Origin: Saururus chinensis | Taxonomy: Eukaryota; Streptophyta; Magnoliopsida; Piperales; Saururaceae | Direction of reading: 5' to 3' | DNA length: 64,000 nucleotides | Assembly (NCBI GenBank): GCA_035235625.1 | Contig: CP141148.1 | Location: 21,639,057 to 21,703,056 of the forward strand | Shown: in pieces, positions 10,982 through 24,869 of the stretch | Numbering within the stretch: the first letter of the stretch is position 1 | How the letters are laid out: each line of letters begins with the position of its first letter | The notes under the pieces: generated by a model | What the model saw: the letters and a program-made list of their open reading frames with translations, nothing else | Database searches by the model: none | What the model was told of the DNA's origin: nothing | Position numbers and translations under genes: made by a program

Positions 10982-11506
10982 ATGTTTTGCACCGACATGG
11001 AGCACAGCCAAGGCACGAAGCCTCTAAGAGGATATAGCACCTCAATATGGCTACCTGCCTACGTAATGCTGGTGGGAATTTGCACATCAAGCTTCTCCAT
11101 AGCCGATGATGCTGTTGATGTAGTACCATCGACCGGTCTGCTTTGTGTCAGTGCCTGTGCAACATGCCCGGTTGTCTGTTCGTCTTCCTCGCCGCCTCCG
11201 CCGTACACAAACACCGAGTACTCGCAGAGCCCTCCTGCTTCAGTGGTGCTGGAGGCTCCACCACCACCGACTACATCTTACTACTCCTGGGCACCTCCGG
11301 CCTCTTTCATCCTCCCACCACCTTCAGCTGCCAACGACAACCAGAAGGAACCCTCTATATCGTCACCACCATCTATGGAGACCCGCGGAGGGTACTCCTA
11401 TCCTTATTACTACTTCTATGCCTCCCAGGCACCTGCTAGACTGCTGCTTTTCTTCTCATCCTTGACTGTGTCGGCTCTGTCATTCTTCTTATGTCTTTGG
11501 CTGTAG
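10982..11506 (+). CDS. Secreted proline-rich, extensin-like protein, probably GPI-anchored
   Basis: A 174-residue intronless protein. Residues about 20-41 are hydrophobic and end in SFSIA, a good signal-peptide cleavage site. Next comes a four-Cys cluster (C55, C59, C62, C66) directly before SSSSPPPPYT, a Ser-Hyp4 extensin-type motif. Residues 85-130 hold several PPPP, SPP and APP runs, 138-146 are Tyr-rich (SYPYYYFY), and 153-174 form a hydrophobic tail like a GPI-attachment signal. Small plant wall proteins with a Cys cluster, an SPPPP stretch and a GPI tail form a known hydroxyproline-rich family; this appears to be one, acting at the cell surface. A second in-frame ATG at 10997 is an alternative start. 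The GC-richer, codon-like composition here contrasts with the AT-rich flanks and supports a real gene. No experimental function is implied. Confidence 0.75.
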   Translation: MFCTDMEHSQGTKPLRGYSTSIWLPAYVMLVGICTSSFSIADDAVDVVPSTGLLCVSACATCPVVCSSSSPPPPYTNTEYSQSPPASVVLEAPPPPTTSYYSWAPPASFILPPPSAANDNQKEPSISSPPSMETRGGYSYPYYYFYASQAPARLLLFFSSLTVSALSFFLCLWL

Positions 11507-13903
11507 CATGTTATGTAAGCGCGGTAAGTGATCAGCATGCAGCCTCAGGAGTCCTGAGAGTGGAGTAATTGCTGTATACTTTAGGATTTCTCAAGGTGAA
11601 CTCGATGAATTGTGTAAATGAAACTTGGGGAAAGAGTTAACTTCAATAATTTGGTTGGATGAACTTCTCAGAAATATATATGCTGTCAATGGTTAAATCT
11701 TATTAATTTGAAGATATCATGACTTGATGAAATCAGTTTCATATAAGCTAGTAAATTTAGTACATCAGCGGTGGGCACACCTTAGTTGGCATTATTTTGA
11801 AGTTCTTAGTTAATGCTCCATTTATTTATTAGGAGAGAGAGAAACCACGGCATATTTTGGGAATGAAGTACCTCACAAGACCCTAGAAAATATTAAGCGC
11901 AAATAGGGCACCAACTTGGTATGCCTAACATCTCTTAGAACGTGCTATATCAAACATGTTTATTTTTACGGATTCAATCATCTTCATTGGTAACATGTTT
12001 ATTTTTACAAATTCAATGGAAAAAAGCATGATTGCATCATTTTACGATTGATATTAAACTATTTAAACATGCTATGTAAGTACCCTATCGATACTTAATA
12101 TTTTCTCCTGCTGGTCAACTATGTAAATCTAAAGTTAGCATCTATATGTGCTCATTGCAAGATAATTAAATTTCCCCAAAATTTGAGTCATTAGGAAAAA
12201 ATCTCATTTATTCTATATTTCAACCCTCCTCCTCATGTGTAAATATTTATCAAGCATAATATATAAAATAAAATAGGGGCATAAATGCTTCCAACAAGAC
12301 TAAAACCCGTAATAGAAAACAAAATTCTTATTAATTTATTTCAGTACTCATCATGTCACTCATTTAACTAAAATTTTAGATGAATTTTCCTTCATGTTGC
12401 GTGGTCCATGGGAGCCAACTAGATCAACTCTAAGGTATTCCAGAACTCTCCCATTTAAGTCCTTTCAAATTCAACTTTGACGTTTCTGTCCACAGACCCT
12501 TGAATAGGTTGAGGGACACGTCGACAGACCACAGTCCATCTTGTATTTAGCCAAACTTGCCCCTCTTTAAAGTTCAATCTTCTCAAATTTTCCCAACCAA
12601 CTTCTATTAAGTATTTCTAAGGGTTTTATATCATCAATACACACCCAACATCTATTTAGCTTCCACATGCCAAATCTTTTAAAACCCAAGATTTATCCAA
12701 ATTTGGTGCAGTAATCTAGTCAATCATTGTCATTCATGAGTTTTGCCCAATTCAAGGAACTTAAATGTCATGCCCCCAAAATTTTAAAACAACAATTCTA
12801 TTTTCTTTCAAGAAAATTCATGCAGCAGACAAATCATGAGAAATAAAGGTTTTTAGTATTTGAGAAATCATGACATAATTAGAACATTGGAGACATGACT
12901 ATACATTTGTCCAACACTTTTCAGGTAAGGATATCATACAAATATATAGATCTAATATCTAAATTAAAATTAAAGATTCACATGACCACAATGTTGGGCC
13001 TTTGTCTATCATTACATAATTCATCTACAAAGTCATAATAAATTGACATTGTCATGTGCCTACACTAACATTCTTAAGAAAGATAAATAGAGTCCATCCC
13101 AAATTTTCCCAAATTTGTAAATTCTTCTCACTTGCAAAACAAATAACCTTCACCACAAAAGATTTTGAGTATATCGAATATACTCAATGGGATAAACTTA
13201 TATATAAAATTATTATATTAAACATACAACAAAATATTATTAGACATAATGAGTACCTTCATTATTTGATATGTGAGTAAATCTTGATTGACCCCTAATT
13301 CTTATGGGTCATAATAACATATTCTAAAAGTTGTGGTAACATCAATGAGTTTTCTTCAACTCCTCAAAATATATACTACTCCACAAAGAGCGCACACCTT
13401 CAATCTCTTACTAAAGATTATTGCTCTTTCCATCTACGCTATGAACCTAAGACCTATGAAGACTCATAGACCCAAGTGGTCAAGTATCATGGCCTGCCAT
13501 GAATATTAAGACCCCACTTTTGTGTTGTGCACAAAAAGTATAAACTCATTTAAACCAACTCCTAGGTCCAAGAAGAGGCTCACACAATCAAACTTCAAAG
13601 CCGGTCTCTTACAATAACATGACTGTCCTCCACGTGGCTAAATGGACCTACTCTTGGAGCTCACAAGGACACTTCGTAATTATAACCTTAAATGTTGTAC
13701 AACATTAAGTTAAAGTCACTACCCCCTTCTTGGTATGCCAAAACTTTGAGTTTTATTCTACCCTCATTATACACATCTTTTTAACATGTGTTCCAATATT
13801 TGCTTACATTCATTATACAAGTAAAACTTGTCAAATTTCTCATAACTAAACAATAAATGGCCTTAAGGAAAGAGTATTTCAAAATCATAAACCAAACTAC
13901 CAT
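11507..13903. other. Intergenic, no gene seen
   Basis: AT-rich DNA downstream of the wall-protein gene. The first 150 bases would hold its 3' UTR (AATGAAAC near 11620 and AATAAT near 11645 are possible poly(A) signals). The 13056-13280 open frame has no motif. The part at about 13380-13800 resembles decayed LTR sequence but I could not identify ends. Confidence 0.5.
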
Positions 13904-14397
13904 TAGGGCTGCAAATGGCCCAGCCCGTAAAATTTCCGGCTTGGGTTGAAAAATAAAGGAAATAGGCCGGGCCGGGCTTCTAATTTGAAAGCCCGAAGAA
14001 TAATGGACCGGGCTCGGTGCACTTCCTTGATTGTACAACCTCCTAGATTTTGGAAGATATACTACTCCACATTCATATGATCTGGTTTTGAATTTGTTCA
14101 TGTAGAAATCTTCTGGTGTATTTTAGTGGTAAATGATTTGGTTGAGATTGACTTGAATGCACTATTTTTATGTACTATATTTGTATTACAGAATTCAAGA
14201 ATAAAATGTTCAAAGAACATTTGTTGTGTTCTTAATTTGTTCTACTTTAAATTATTAAATGCAGTGAAGGCAGTTTTTTAGTAAAAATAAACAAATAAAA
14301 TTTATTACATAAAAGCCCGTGGCCCGACGCGCGCTTGAACATCAGGCCGGGCTTTTTTTTATATTTTTGTTTAGGGTTGAGCTCGGACATACCCCTA
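13904..14397. mobile_element. hAT-like short non-autonomous element (tentative)
   Basis: The 494-bp segment starts TAGGGCTGCAAATGGCCC and ends, complemented, TAGGGGTATGTCCGAGC. Both ends are followed inward by GGCCCGGGC-like stretches, the composition seen in many plant hAT MITEs. Flanking 8-mers (ACTACCAT and GCCCTCTA) do not match, so the ends or the classification may be off. Confidence 0.5.
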
Positions 14398-14690
14398 GCC
14401 CTCTAAAGCCCTAACTATCGTTGATCTTTTCATCTGACTCGGTATTTGTGCCAGTGGCCATCGACACCTGAACAATATGTTAGTACCTAGCAATAGTGAG
14501 AAAGCCTCTTTCAAGCCTTGGGCACTGATGTGTTTATCAATTGACACGTCAGACCCCCTGCTAATGCCTATTGCTTCTTCCAACAATATACCTTTGGCAC
14601 GTCAGTATGTGGGGAATAGTTTGTCTCCTCCTAACTAATGGAACCCCCACCAAATATCAATATTGATATTGGTGATTAGAGCTGAAGAAC

Positions 14691-17600
14691 TATCACGACC
14701 CGGATTTTGAAAACCATTTTTAAATAAAGGACACACGATAATCACAATAAATTTTTTTTCTTTAAATCAAATCAAATCAACCAACTAAAATATCCAAGTC
14801 GTGATAATTGAGGTTCATAAATATGAATATCAAAACATATGATATTATTACACATGTCAAAATTCAATAAACAATAGGTTAACCCTCTAAGTACAAGTCT
14901 GTCATCTGCCCGAAAATAAACAACCAAGTAAAGTTGGCTCTCATGCCGGTAATTATAATTACGTACATGATTGTAGAAGCAAAAAATTAGATCCTACTAG
15001 TGCAATGTCGTCCTCAAACGCCCACCAATGTCTTGATTTTGCATTGTCCCCATCTAAAGAACTTGCAAGTAAACAAGACCAAACAACAAACAAACATCTC
15101 CTCCCCTTAGAAGAGTGTTTCAAAAGAATAAAAGTAAAATTTAATGTTTTTCGGATCAGGCCGACATCACCCGATGTTAATTGCCTACGTACTCATTAGA
15201 CAACATCTCTAATGTTTCCAACAAGATTTGATCAATGCGTAGTTCTGCCTAAAAACTACACTATTCTAAGAAAATAACACCACACACACAATGCTTAAGT
15301 ATTTTAAAGCAACCTACATTTTATGCAAGTCCTTTAATCATTCCACTTGTTCTAATTAAACAAGCAATATCAAATAATGTTATTAATTATCTCTCGAACC
15401 ATTGTTCGATAATTAATATCCCAATCTAGTACCAATGATATACAAACTCATCAAATGTCAACCTAAGTGACAAATGATAAACTCACCATAGACCACCCTC
15501 AAAGGTAAATCAATGATGAAACACCATGGAATCCACCAATCCCTAGAATCCACTAGGAAGTACCATCACACCTCCTAGCCCACAAAGGACCTGACCGGAG
15601 TGGAAGGGCATGACCCACAATTGCATCTGAATAGAAGTGGCAGAAAAAGCCAACCAAGTGGGATGTCAGCTAATACAAATATGTGTACACTGATCCTCAA
15701 TAGATCGAAAGTGAGCCCAACACACGTAGAGCTCCCTCCAATGGGGAGGTGCAACTACATGGTCAAATCAGTGGCTCCTCAATAGAGCTAAAACTCAGGA
15801 AACCATTTTGAACCCTATCTTACTCATCTATAATCCAGGATTCTGAATGACTATCCCAAACCCTATTAGTCCCTTCTAGACTAGGGTTTAAAACTCGAAA
15901 TTGCCATCGGTTAATCAACCAAGGTAAATCGTCAGGTCAAAGGCTTTGTTCATACTATGAACTAGTCTCAGACCCCTATCAGGTATTTTAGTCTTTATCT
16001 TGATTATGTATTCTCGCCCAATCCAAAGCTATCCCCCCCATCAATTAATCTTTCAATAATCTTAAACTAGTGATAAGTTACTATCACAACATAAATAGCA
16101 ATTACCGAAACAATAAACAACATAAACTATCAGAACCACATAGGTCCAAACATATCATAATATCAATAACTATATTAAATAATGATATTAGATTGTTCAA
16201 GCTCTCGTGCCCTAACCCTCCTTGGGTTAACTTATTAAATCTCTTTGAAAATTAATCGTAATGCACCCGAGGGTATTAAAGTAAGTATCCAACATTGGAT
16301 ATGGTCCTCTCTTCTCTTGGGTAAGTCTTTAACCTCTCAAAAGGTTTCAGTATCACATTGGCCCGTTAATAACATCCACGCGAATGTGGGTTGGTTTGCA
16401 TAGGGGTATTTCTATCTTTTTGTTCAGGGCTTCCCTAAACCTCAATAGCTCCAAAACTAATCTCAGGGTTACACCTTGATGCTATGAATTCAAGTTAACT
16501 TTCTTGCCATTTAACGGGGTCGTACACCCCTTAAACTGACCCCGGTTCAATTAACTGTCTTACCTTAAACCTAGGGGTAAAATAGTAAATTATCTAATTA
16601 CTAGGATTTTTCCCTAGCTTATGGTTTCATCCAAATTTAGGATACACATTAAAATTTCACTGATATTTTTCTCAATTTTATAAATCCACTTATAGGCCCC
16701 TAAACCGGAGCCCCTAAGTCTCATCACTAATCATTATTTTATGCTTCAACTCATAGGGGTAAATTAGTCATTTTAAAGACAATGGATTTTTCCCCAGTTT
16801 GAAACTTGGGCACAACACTCGGAATAATCTCATGGTAATTTATATTTTATTTCAAAATTTCTGACAACTCTAACTCACTGAATCGGACTTGGTTCATAGA
16901 GTATAAGTAAATTTTTTTATTGGACCGAACCGGGTCGGGTAACCCAACCCGGTCTAGGACCAGACGACCTGCATCGCGAGTCCTCTTCACCATGATAGTC
17001 ATAGGCCATTCGGCCTTTGGTGGTGCTGCCCCCTACTGCGGCGGAGGGGTGGGCGGTTTAGGAGATCTGGACCCCCGGTGCACGGCAGAACCGACTGCGT
17101 CGGTCCCGCCGCCGTTCGGTGGCCAGCCGGCGGCCAAAAGGCCACTTTTCACTTTTTTAATAGAATGACGAATCCACCGCGGCTGGGGCTATCGTGCCCT
17201 GGACCAGCGCAGCCAGGACTGGCATGGCCTCAGCCAGCAACTGTTGTTTTTTTATCTAAGGACTAGAACGACGGTTTGCCCAGTGGTGGCCGTGTGCCGG
17301 ATCCTGGCCATTCGCTGAGTGAGTCCAGTGCACAAGGACTGGCTAGTCGCTGACTAGTCAGCTGCCAGCCGGTGGTTGGCCGGCAGGATCAAAATAAATT
17401 ACAAAAACTACTTATTAACGAAATTACAGAACACCTAATGTTCAAGTATATTACAAAAAAAACTGAATGGCGTAAATCTTCGTTAATCTTCGCTCGAAGA
17501 CAACGACAACGATCCTAACTTAATTGCCAATTTGTTGTTGATCCATTGCCGTTGGAGTCTCGCCTTCTACCTCCTACTCCCTCGCTTCGGGAAGCATCCC

Positions 17601-17973
17601 TTTATAAGTATGGGATTAGGGTTTCTAATCCCCACTTGGGTCAATTTAATTAGGCCACTAAAAATTAATTTCGGAATTTTAATTAATCGGGCCCACAAAA
17701 TGACTTCAACGGCCCAAATACACGTTTAAATTGGGTAAACGGACCTTATACGATACGTTTAATTTCGAATAGTCGTATCTCCCTTATTCGAACTCCGATT
17801 TGTACGTTCTTGGTGACGTTTTGAAGCTCTTTCTATCTAATTTATAATCACATTTATTTCAGTCAGAAATTCTATCTAAATAGAAAGTTATTCTACTAAG
17901 AAATTCAATGGATCAAACAACCTAATTTCCACGTATTTAATTTTTGAAACCTAGGAAAATCCAGGATATTACA
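14691..17973 (-). mobile_element. Solo LTR (Ty3/gypsy-like), minus orientation
   Basis: The segment is flanked by AGAAC on both sides (14686-14690 and 17974-17978), a perfect 5-bp target duplication. On the minus strand it starts TGTAATATCC and ends CCGGGTCGTGATA, matching the TGTAACGACC / GGTCGTTACA ends of the other LTRs here, with one terminal base changed. Internal blocks near 15180-15270 (TTGCCTACGTAC, GTAGTTCTGCCTAA) recur in the LTRs at 26909-28845 and 50352-58492. A GC-rich patch at 16920-17400 and a minus-strand TATAAA at 17601-17606 fit a promoter region. At 3.3 kb it is long for an LTR and may contain a nested insertion. The small open frames inside are not genes. Confidence 0.75.
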
Positions 17974-17978
17974 AGAAC

Positions 17979-19480
17979 AAGCTAAGACCCACAATGAACT
18001 AACCCTCCACTCATCATCTAAAATGCTTGCAATTCACTATTTAATACATGATAAGTCTATTAGTGACATGAAAATCCTTGAATTCAACCAAAACATGAAT
18101 CTTTGAAGTTTGGAGAATGGATTCCCAACACACAGATACACATAATGTATCATTATAATACTACTATCATAGATAATACATATGTATATCTTAATTCTAT
18201 GAATCTTAGAATTTTTAGATTGAGATTAGTCTATCCTACCTCTGGACCATTGATAAACCACTAGATTCCTCCTTCAATCCTCTATCTCTCGTGTTGGAAT
18301 CAAGTGTGTACTCCATGTTTAAAACTCCTATGAACTGATCTTGAACAAGGAGTCCTGCTCCCTTCAGTCTCCTTCGATTCATTTGGATCCAAAGGGATCC
18401 TTATTCCAGTGAATTTTGCCACTTTTAAAGGCTTGTAACCAACCCAATTCAGCCATAACTACATAATTACCCATGATATTAACATAATTGAACTTATTCA
18501 TGTCACCAACATACTCGCTAGCATGTCGGTGCCCTACCAATGGTTCCAAATTTTCAAAATTTTTGTTGTTAAAAATTATTGTGTGTTACAATAATGACTT
18601 CAAATTTATGCATATATACCACAAATTCCACTAATCTTGGAACTTTTTCTCCATTTCCAAAGCCTTGTCCTCCAGTTTCTTGTTTCTTTGTGAAATAAGC
18701 AACAAATTTTGCATGATTCTCCCTTGGATGTAATGAACAATGAGGAGCTCTAGGAATCGAGTTTAGGTTGAAAGAGAAGCTTTATTTGTAAGTGAAAAGA
18801 TTCAAGTCCACTGTTGGTCTATCGATATGTTATACCCCTCGACCTTGATATGTCGAAGGCTCTATTTACATACTTCATATTCTCTAAAATATCTAAAAAA
18901 ACCATTAATTCCAAATAATTTCCCATTTTACTTAAAAAACATCTTAGGATTTCATGATTTAAGCTATCCTTAATTGAAAAGAGGAAAGACACGCACAAAT
19001 CTAAGTTGAATGGATGATTCATTGGGAAATGTACGAGTTCCTTTTAATATGGGACTTGAGTCTATTGTGTCAAGGTTGTGTGCATGTAGCTACTTGAGAT
19101 TAGAAAGGGTCATATGCTTTTGCCTATGGGGCAATGACATCTCTGTTGGTTATGGTCACAATTTCCCTCCAATAAGTGACGATGATGTTGATCTTTGGAG
19201 CCATATTGAGTCTGTTACTTCTAATGTGAGAAATGATAACGGATTACGATTGCCCTTAGCTAGAGGGTTACCAATAAAAAAATGGCCAATGTGCATATAT
19301 CTTGTTTTCCCTTGGGAAGTTGGGGGATATTGATGTCCATTGAACATGGTAAGATCCTACTCTTATCTTGTGGCGTAAGGGGTTGACAAAATAGTCTATT
19401 GAAAGTTTATTCACACACTAATCATTATGTCAAGCATGCTATAATCACTAATCCTAATTAGATTAAAAACTTTCAAAATT
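17979..19480. other. Intergenic, no gene seen
   Basis: AT-rich sequence. A 107-codon frame at 19010-19333 is open on the plus strand, with no recognisable domain, and I leave it uncalled. Confidence 0.5.
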
Positions 19481-20602
19481 AACCAAATCAATTAATCTAT
19501 GTAGTTTTATCGTGTGTAGTTCATCTAGACCCTAAATCAAGTGTGTTGCATAAATTTAAAGCAAATAAACAAGTAATCAACACGATTACTTTTTACGTGA
19601 AAAACCCTATCCATCAAAAACCTATGGGACATCTTTTAGCCTTTAAAAGAGCAGTATTGAAATAGAGAGTTTACAAGATCACCTTCCTGGCTTACAAATA
19701 CTTTCCAGAAGAGAACCTTGATTGCCCTAACTTCATTCATTGCCAATATCCATGACTTGCATCCATCACAATCTCTATCTCCACTAGTACATGATCCTCT
19801 CTCAATGTCCACAAAAGAAGACAAGAGAATTATAGTCCAGCGATCCAACTAATCAGAAAAGAAAACTAAAGAACTTTGACATATAGTTTAGGAGCAAACT
19901 CTTCAAACAAGCATCAAATCAATAAGAATGAAACTCCAAGAAGCTTGTTGACTCAAAGGAAGAAAACTTGGCAATAAATCAGCCTTTTGGAGTTTATCAT
20001 CAATGAGAGGCAGATGAAAGATAAACATCATAGATTAAAACTAGGGTTCTAGCAGCAATAACAAGCCCTCCTCACTTTTGTTTCATGTGGAAGACACCTA
20101 TTTATAGGTAGGAAGTATCAAGGAGGAAGTTTAGAGAAAGTTAAAATTAGAATTGGACTAACCCAGTAAGTAGATAGATTGGGTAGTCAAATGACTCAAG
20201 TTGATTGATGGAGGTAACAAGAGATTGATCAACTAGGACTATACTGTGAACTAGTTGAAGCACGTAGATCGATAGACTTCCTGAATTTTTAAGATATAGT
20301 TCAAAACTAATTTTGACACTTTCTGACCTCTTGGAAAGATGGACCATGATATGAAAAGATAAAAATAACCTTCCAAAGTGAGATGTATTAAAGATCACAT
20401 GTGCTTTTTGTTGAATCTTCACATTTTACTTGACTTGAGCGTAATTTCTCTTAATTTTGAAAAATCTTCAATCTACAACTTCCAAATGTTCACTTTTACA
20501 TCTCAAACAACCCTAATAAATCTAAGGTACAAAATGGATTCATCTTCACATATAAGAGTGTGGTTTTGTCATGGAATTTGCCCGTACACCATTTTTTTTA
20601 CA
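19481..20602 (-). repeat. Degenerate Ty1/copia-type LTR remnant
   Basis: Around 19590 lies TTTTTACGTGAAAAACCCTA, close to the conserved stretch of SIRE/Tork-type LTRs. The block ends in TTTACA at 20602 and is followed by ATCTCCCCCTTTGAC; complemented, this gives GTCAAAGGGGGAGAT, a polypurine tract of the kind found beside Sirevirus 3' LTRs. A second CTCCCCCTTTTGTCA lies near 20803. The left boundary is a guess and no target duplication was found. Confidence 0.35.
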
Positions 20603-21039
20603 ATCTCCCCCTTTGACAATTCTAGTGACAAAACATTCTACATTGTCTTACAAGAATAAAACAATTGAAACTTCTATCAAAAATTCCTCCTTAGTGTCTT
20701 AAATTTAATCACCTACACATAGAAATAAAACATTATACCCAACAAGCATGTGAAATGGTGATTTAAAAATATAAATTCAAGAATTAATATAATGTTTTCT
20801 CCCCCTTTTGTCATAGATTAACAAAGGAATAAGAAAATAGACTATAACAAAATTTAAACAGAAGAAGGGAGAAACATAAGATTTTCATAAAGTCCAAACC
20901 ATAAGATTACAAGGATAAAAACACTAAGAGTAAAACACTAACAAAAAATAAATTTTCACAAAAAAACACTAAAAACAACATAAACTAAAAATCTAACACA
21001 AAGTCCTAAAACATAGACATCTAAGCTAATCAACATCAG

Positions 21040-22340
21040 AAGTTTTGTTGCATCATATAAACCATTATCTAAAGAAGCTTCTTCTTCTTCTCCTAAGGAC
21101 CTGGATAGGGCTTGAGGCAAATTGCCTATGTCTTAATCTCTATAGTAGAAACAATAAAAACTTAATCTCTATGTGCACTCACGATGAATCAATCTATCAA
21201 GTCATCAAGCATAAAACATTCAATCCACACATCAACATATAATGATTTAATGTGGAAAACCCAAACTCAGGTAAAAAATCACAGTAGTTCCAATAAGGAA
21301 CTAAATAAATGCACTATTAGTAACCAATACAATTAATTACATGACACAAGCAAACTACCAACTTTTATTTTGACTCTTCCACAAACTCCTTTTATTTAAA
21401 ACTCCAAAAATTCTTGTCGTCATGGCCTTCAAGTCTTCTCCCTAAAGCACTTGAAAGTTTTCTTCCTCCTTAATTTGTCTTTGTCGTCCTCTAGCTTTCA
21501 ACAAACTCCTCTTGTTGTATTAACTTTGACTTTTTGGACTCTTCAATCTCCCATTGAAGAAAATTTGCAACTCCTCTTTGAGACTTCCATGTTAAATCTC
21601 TTCTCTTAGTTGTGGAATTCTTCATAAATTCACCATTGATCTTCTCTTCAAGATCTATGTGGATTCCTAAGGAAAACAATAAGCAAAGGTCTCCCCCTTC
21701 TTCTCCAATTTTTTCTAGGTTTTTCTCTCTCCAATTTTGTCATTCTTATCATTTATATAGGTCTCAAAAATAATTTTGGTGTTTGACTTCAATAAGGAAA
21801 GAAATTCAATTTGGAATGTCTTATTTACAACAACTAAAACTGTTAGCAATCGATCATTTCTGACAGGATCAATCATTTCATACAACGATTGATCATTCAC
21901 TATTTTTAGAACACACGATTCCTTGAACGATCGATTGGTCTATGAAACGATTGATCGATAACTCTCAGCTTCATTTTACACAGGTTGATTCAGGTGTCAA
22001 TCGTTCATTCTCGTCTTCATATTGTCCAATGATTGATCGATGATACTATTTGATTAAAGTTTTACCCTTTTTGCCTGTAAACCTCCTGAAATATTTGAAA
22101 TCACTTCTGAAATTTCTCTAAGTGATTTTGGTATGCGAGTGTGATATAAATAAGCTTTAAAAACCATCAACATCTTTTTGTCTTTATGATTGAGACACAA
22201 GAACATGTCATTTCCTATTTTTCAAATTCATCAATTCTAAATCAAACTCGACCATAACTACATCTAATCAGATTTTAAGACTAAGTACATACTTAAGGTT
22301 TTTGACATAATTTTAACAAAGAAATTAGCCAACTAACCTA
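21040..22340. repeat. Degenerate LTR-like repeat related to 5150-6380
   Basis: Contains TTTAATGTGGAAAACCCAAA near 21246, runs of GATTGATC-type sequence near 21850-22040, and a tail (TTCATCAATTCTAAATC... to ...GACACATATGTT) alignable by eye with 6240-6380. No coding sequence recognised. Confidence 0.35.
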
Positions 22341-24021
22341 ACATATGACACATATGTTCTTACAGGCTCAACTTTGGATTGGTCAGTAGATGACTATAAG
22401 ACTCAAGTTTCGCATGACATAATTTTACCCTCATAAATTACTTAATTCGAACTTGAATTGTAAGCAAAGCTAATATGATAGCATTGCAAGTTTGAGACCT
22501 GAGAATTTCAACTGATTAAGTTTCGTGTTTGAGCCAAGTGATATCTAATTGGCTAAACGTTTCTCATGTCTTGTCATGGTGTTATCTTGCGAGATATTGT
22601 CTTGGCGCTGTATTTAAGCCCATATGTCTGATACTTTAATGAGTGATGTATGTTTTTCGATATTGTCTTGGTATTATACAAAAGCCCAAACATTTTATGC
22701 TCTATTGAGAGCATTGCACTATTTTTTGCCTAGAAAAGACATTATATGATTCCACCCCTATGTGGGCCATAAAATTCTGTCCTAAGAGTGCCATTGTATG
22801 GCCCCCAAAGTGTATACATTTATGCGCTCGAGTAAGTAGTATCATGGATCTGCTCTTACCTGTTTAATCTTGTGCCTCATGAGCATAGGTATGTTTTGCC
22901 TTCGGAAAAGTCCATGATGTCTAGTTACTACTTGGAGGTTAAGGTGGTGCCCTAGTGTCACTCCTTTCCATTTTGGCATGGAAGCTTATTAATCTTCAAC
23001 TATTGATAGTATGTGTATGATTGTATCAGTAAGTATGTAAGCTTCTGAGTATGTTTGTAAGATTAAGAGCAAGATTGTAAGTGTATATTTTTTAGCATGA
23101 TTGTAAGCATAGTGATTTGAGTAAGATGGTGAGAATAAGTGTAAGAATATTTGGTAAGATAGTACGTGTATGAGCCTGGATTTGTGTTACAATGACATTT
23201 GATTATATTATATGCTTTTGTGTTTCATGTTATATTTCATGAAGACAATTATGTATGGACTTAAAGAGTTCACTAATTAGTAATCTCCTACTGAGTATGA
23301 AAATACTCATTTTCACCATTTTTTTTAGCCCTATATGTTCTAGAGGCTTTTGCAAGTTTTTTATTAAGAGCTCCTGGAAATGGAATCTTGTTCCATAGGT
23401 AGACTGATCTTTGTTTACTCAAGTATACCTCTAACTCATTGTGAGTCTATATTATTTTGCCACAATATGATTTACTGGGTAAGTTGAGAGTTGATTATAT
23501 TTATTTTTTGGACTTGTATATTGGATTAGACTTTGGACTATTGTGGGACTTGTACTCAGGGATGCGTGGGACGAATTTGTGTTTAAGCCCATGATCACGA
23601 CGATTTATTTTGTACGTTTGTTTTCGATTCACATCTAAGAATGTTTAGTTTGGCCGTACAATGATTTAAAAGAAAATTTTATATGAGAAAAATGGTTGTA
23701 TGATGTTTTAATTTATAAAACTATGAAACAGGTATCTTATTTTATCATTTTTCCAAATTTATAACCGTTATGTTGCAAAAAATAATTAAGAAAATGTGTT
23801 AAAAATTCTCATGTGTTACAATTTAAAACTCTAAAATTTCTCCCTTCAACATGTTATGTGCTCATTGTTGGAAGAAATTCTCTCTATGACCATTTTAAAA
23901 AAAACTTTACCCATGAAAATGAAAGAGGGATATGACATAGAGAGGAGATGAGAGAGACATGGGTATTCTAATGTGTTTCAGTTGGACGGTGTGAGGGGAA
24001 GAGGGAGAGGGGATGTTTTAG
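22341..24021. other. Intergenic; contains an older relative of the duplicated unit's 3' part
   Basis: The section 23280-23740 (from GAGTATGAAAATACTC through GGACTTGTACTCAG) is a diverged copy of 26850-29250 without the solo LTR, and of 32150-32600. The stretch 22990-23170 is rich in GTAAG-type repeats. No gene seen. Confidence 0.55.
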
Positions 24022-24869
24022 CAAAGGAAGAGAGGTGAAAATGCTAGTACCTCGAGGAGTTGCTTACCGCTGCATTTAGTTGTAGAAGTTGTCAAAGAAG
24101 AAGGTTGTCACATGAGAAGGCCTTGGCCGAAGATGGCCATTGGAGATGTTCTAGGTAGACTGAAACTTTGAACAAAAATAAATCTTCTTGAACATAGGCA
24201 AAATTAGCCTAATGGTTGCTCACCGATTTGGGGATGTTAGGCATTATATAGAGGGAGGGTTGGAGGGATTCCTACTAGGAGGAGTCCCGGTTGGGAAGGA
24301 CTCTCCTTCCCTCCAGGAGAGATTCCTACTGGGAGGAGTTCTGGAATTTGTCTCTTGTCTCAAATATCCCATCTTCCGGACTTCTCCTCTGTCTCAAATA
24401 TTCTATTTTCAGAGTTGAATCATGGGTTGTTTAGGTATTATATAAAAATCTACCCCCTCTATTCCCCCTTCTGTAACGACCGCGAATTTTTGGTATGAAT
24501 TTATGCCTCTAATAAAGCTATTTTATAATTTTTTTAATAATTTTAAATTATTTAGAGGTAGATATTTGGTGGGTTTTTCTTATGGGTGTGTTAGAGCTCA
24601 GAGAGAAAAGCGTAACAATTCAAAGAACGCGCGAAACAAAGGTCAGTAGCGAAAGTTACAACCTCAAAAAGCATGTCACATGTGGGACCCCACATAAAAA
24701 TTGAGGGGTAACTAACCCATGTGTGGTCTATTTTCGAAGGGTTCATCGACACGAGTCCATCGGTACCAAGAATGTGCAATTTTGACTTCAGGGTAGGAAG
24801 TTATCGCATTTTGAAGTTTAAAAATGAAAATAAAAGGACGTCGTATCATATAGGATAGATGACGTAGCA

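Noticed and set aside
19010-19333. 107-codon open frame
   Set aside because: No recognised domain, AT-rich surroundings and a partly overlapping open frame on the other strand; no support for a gene.
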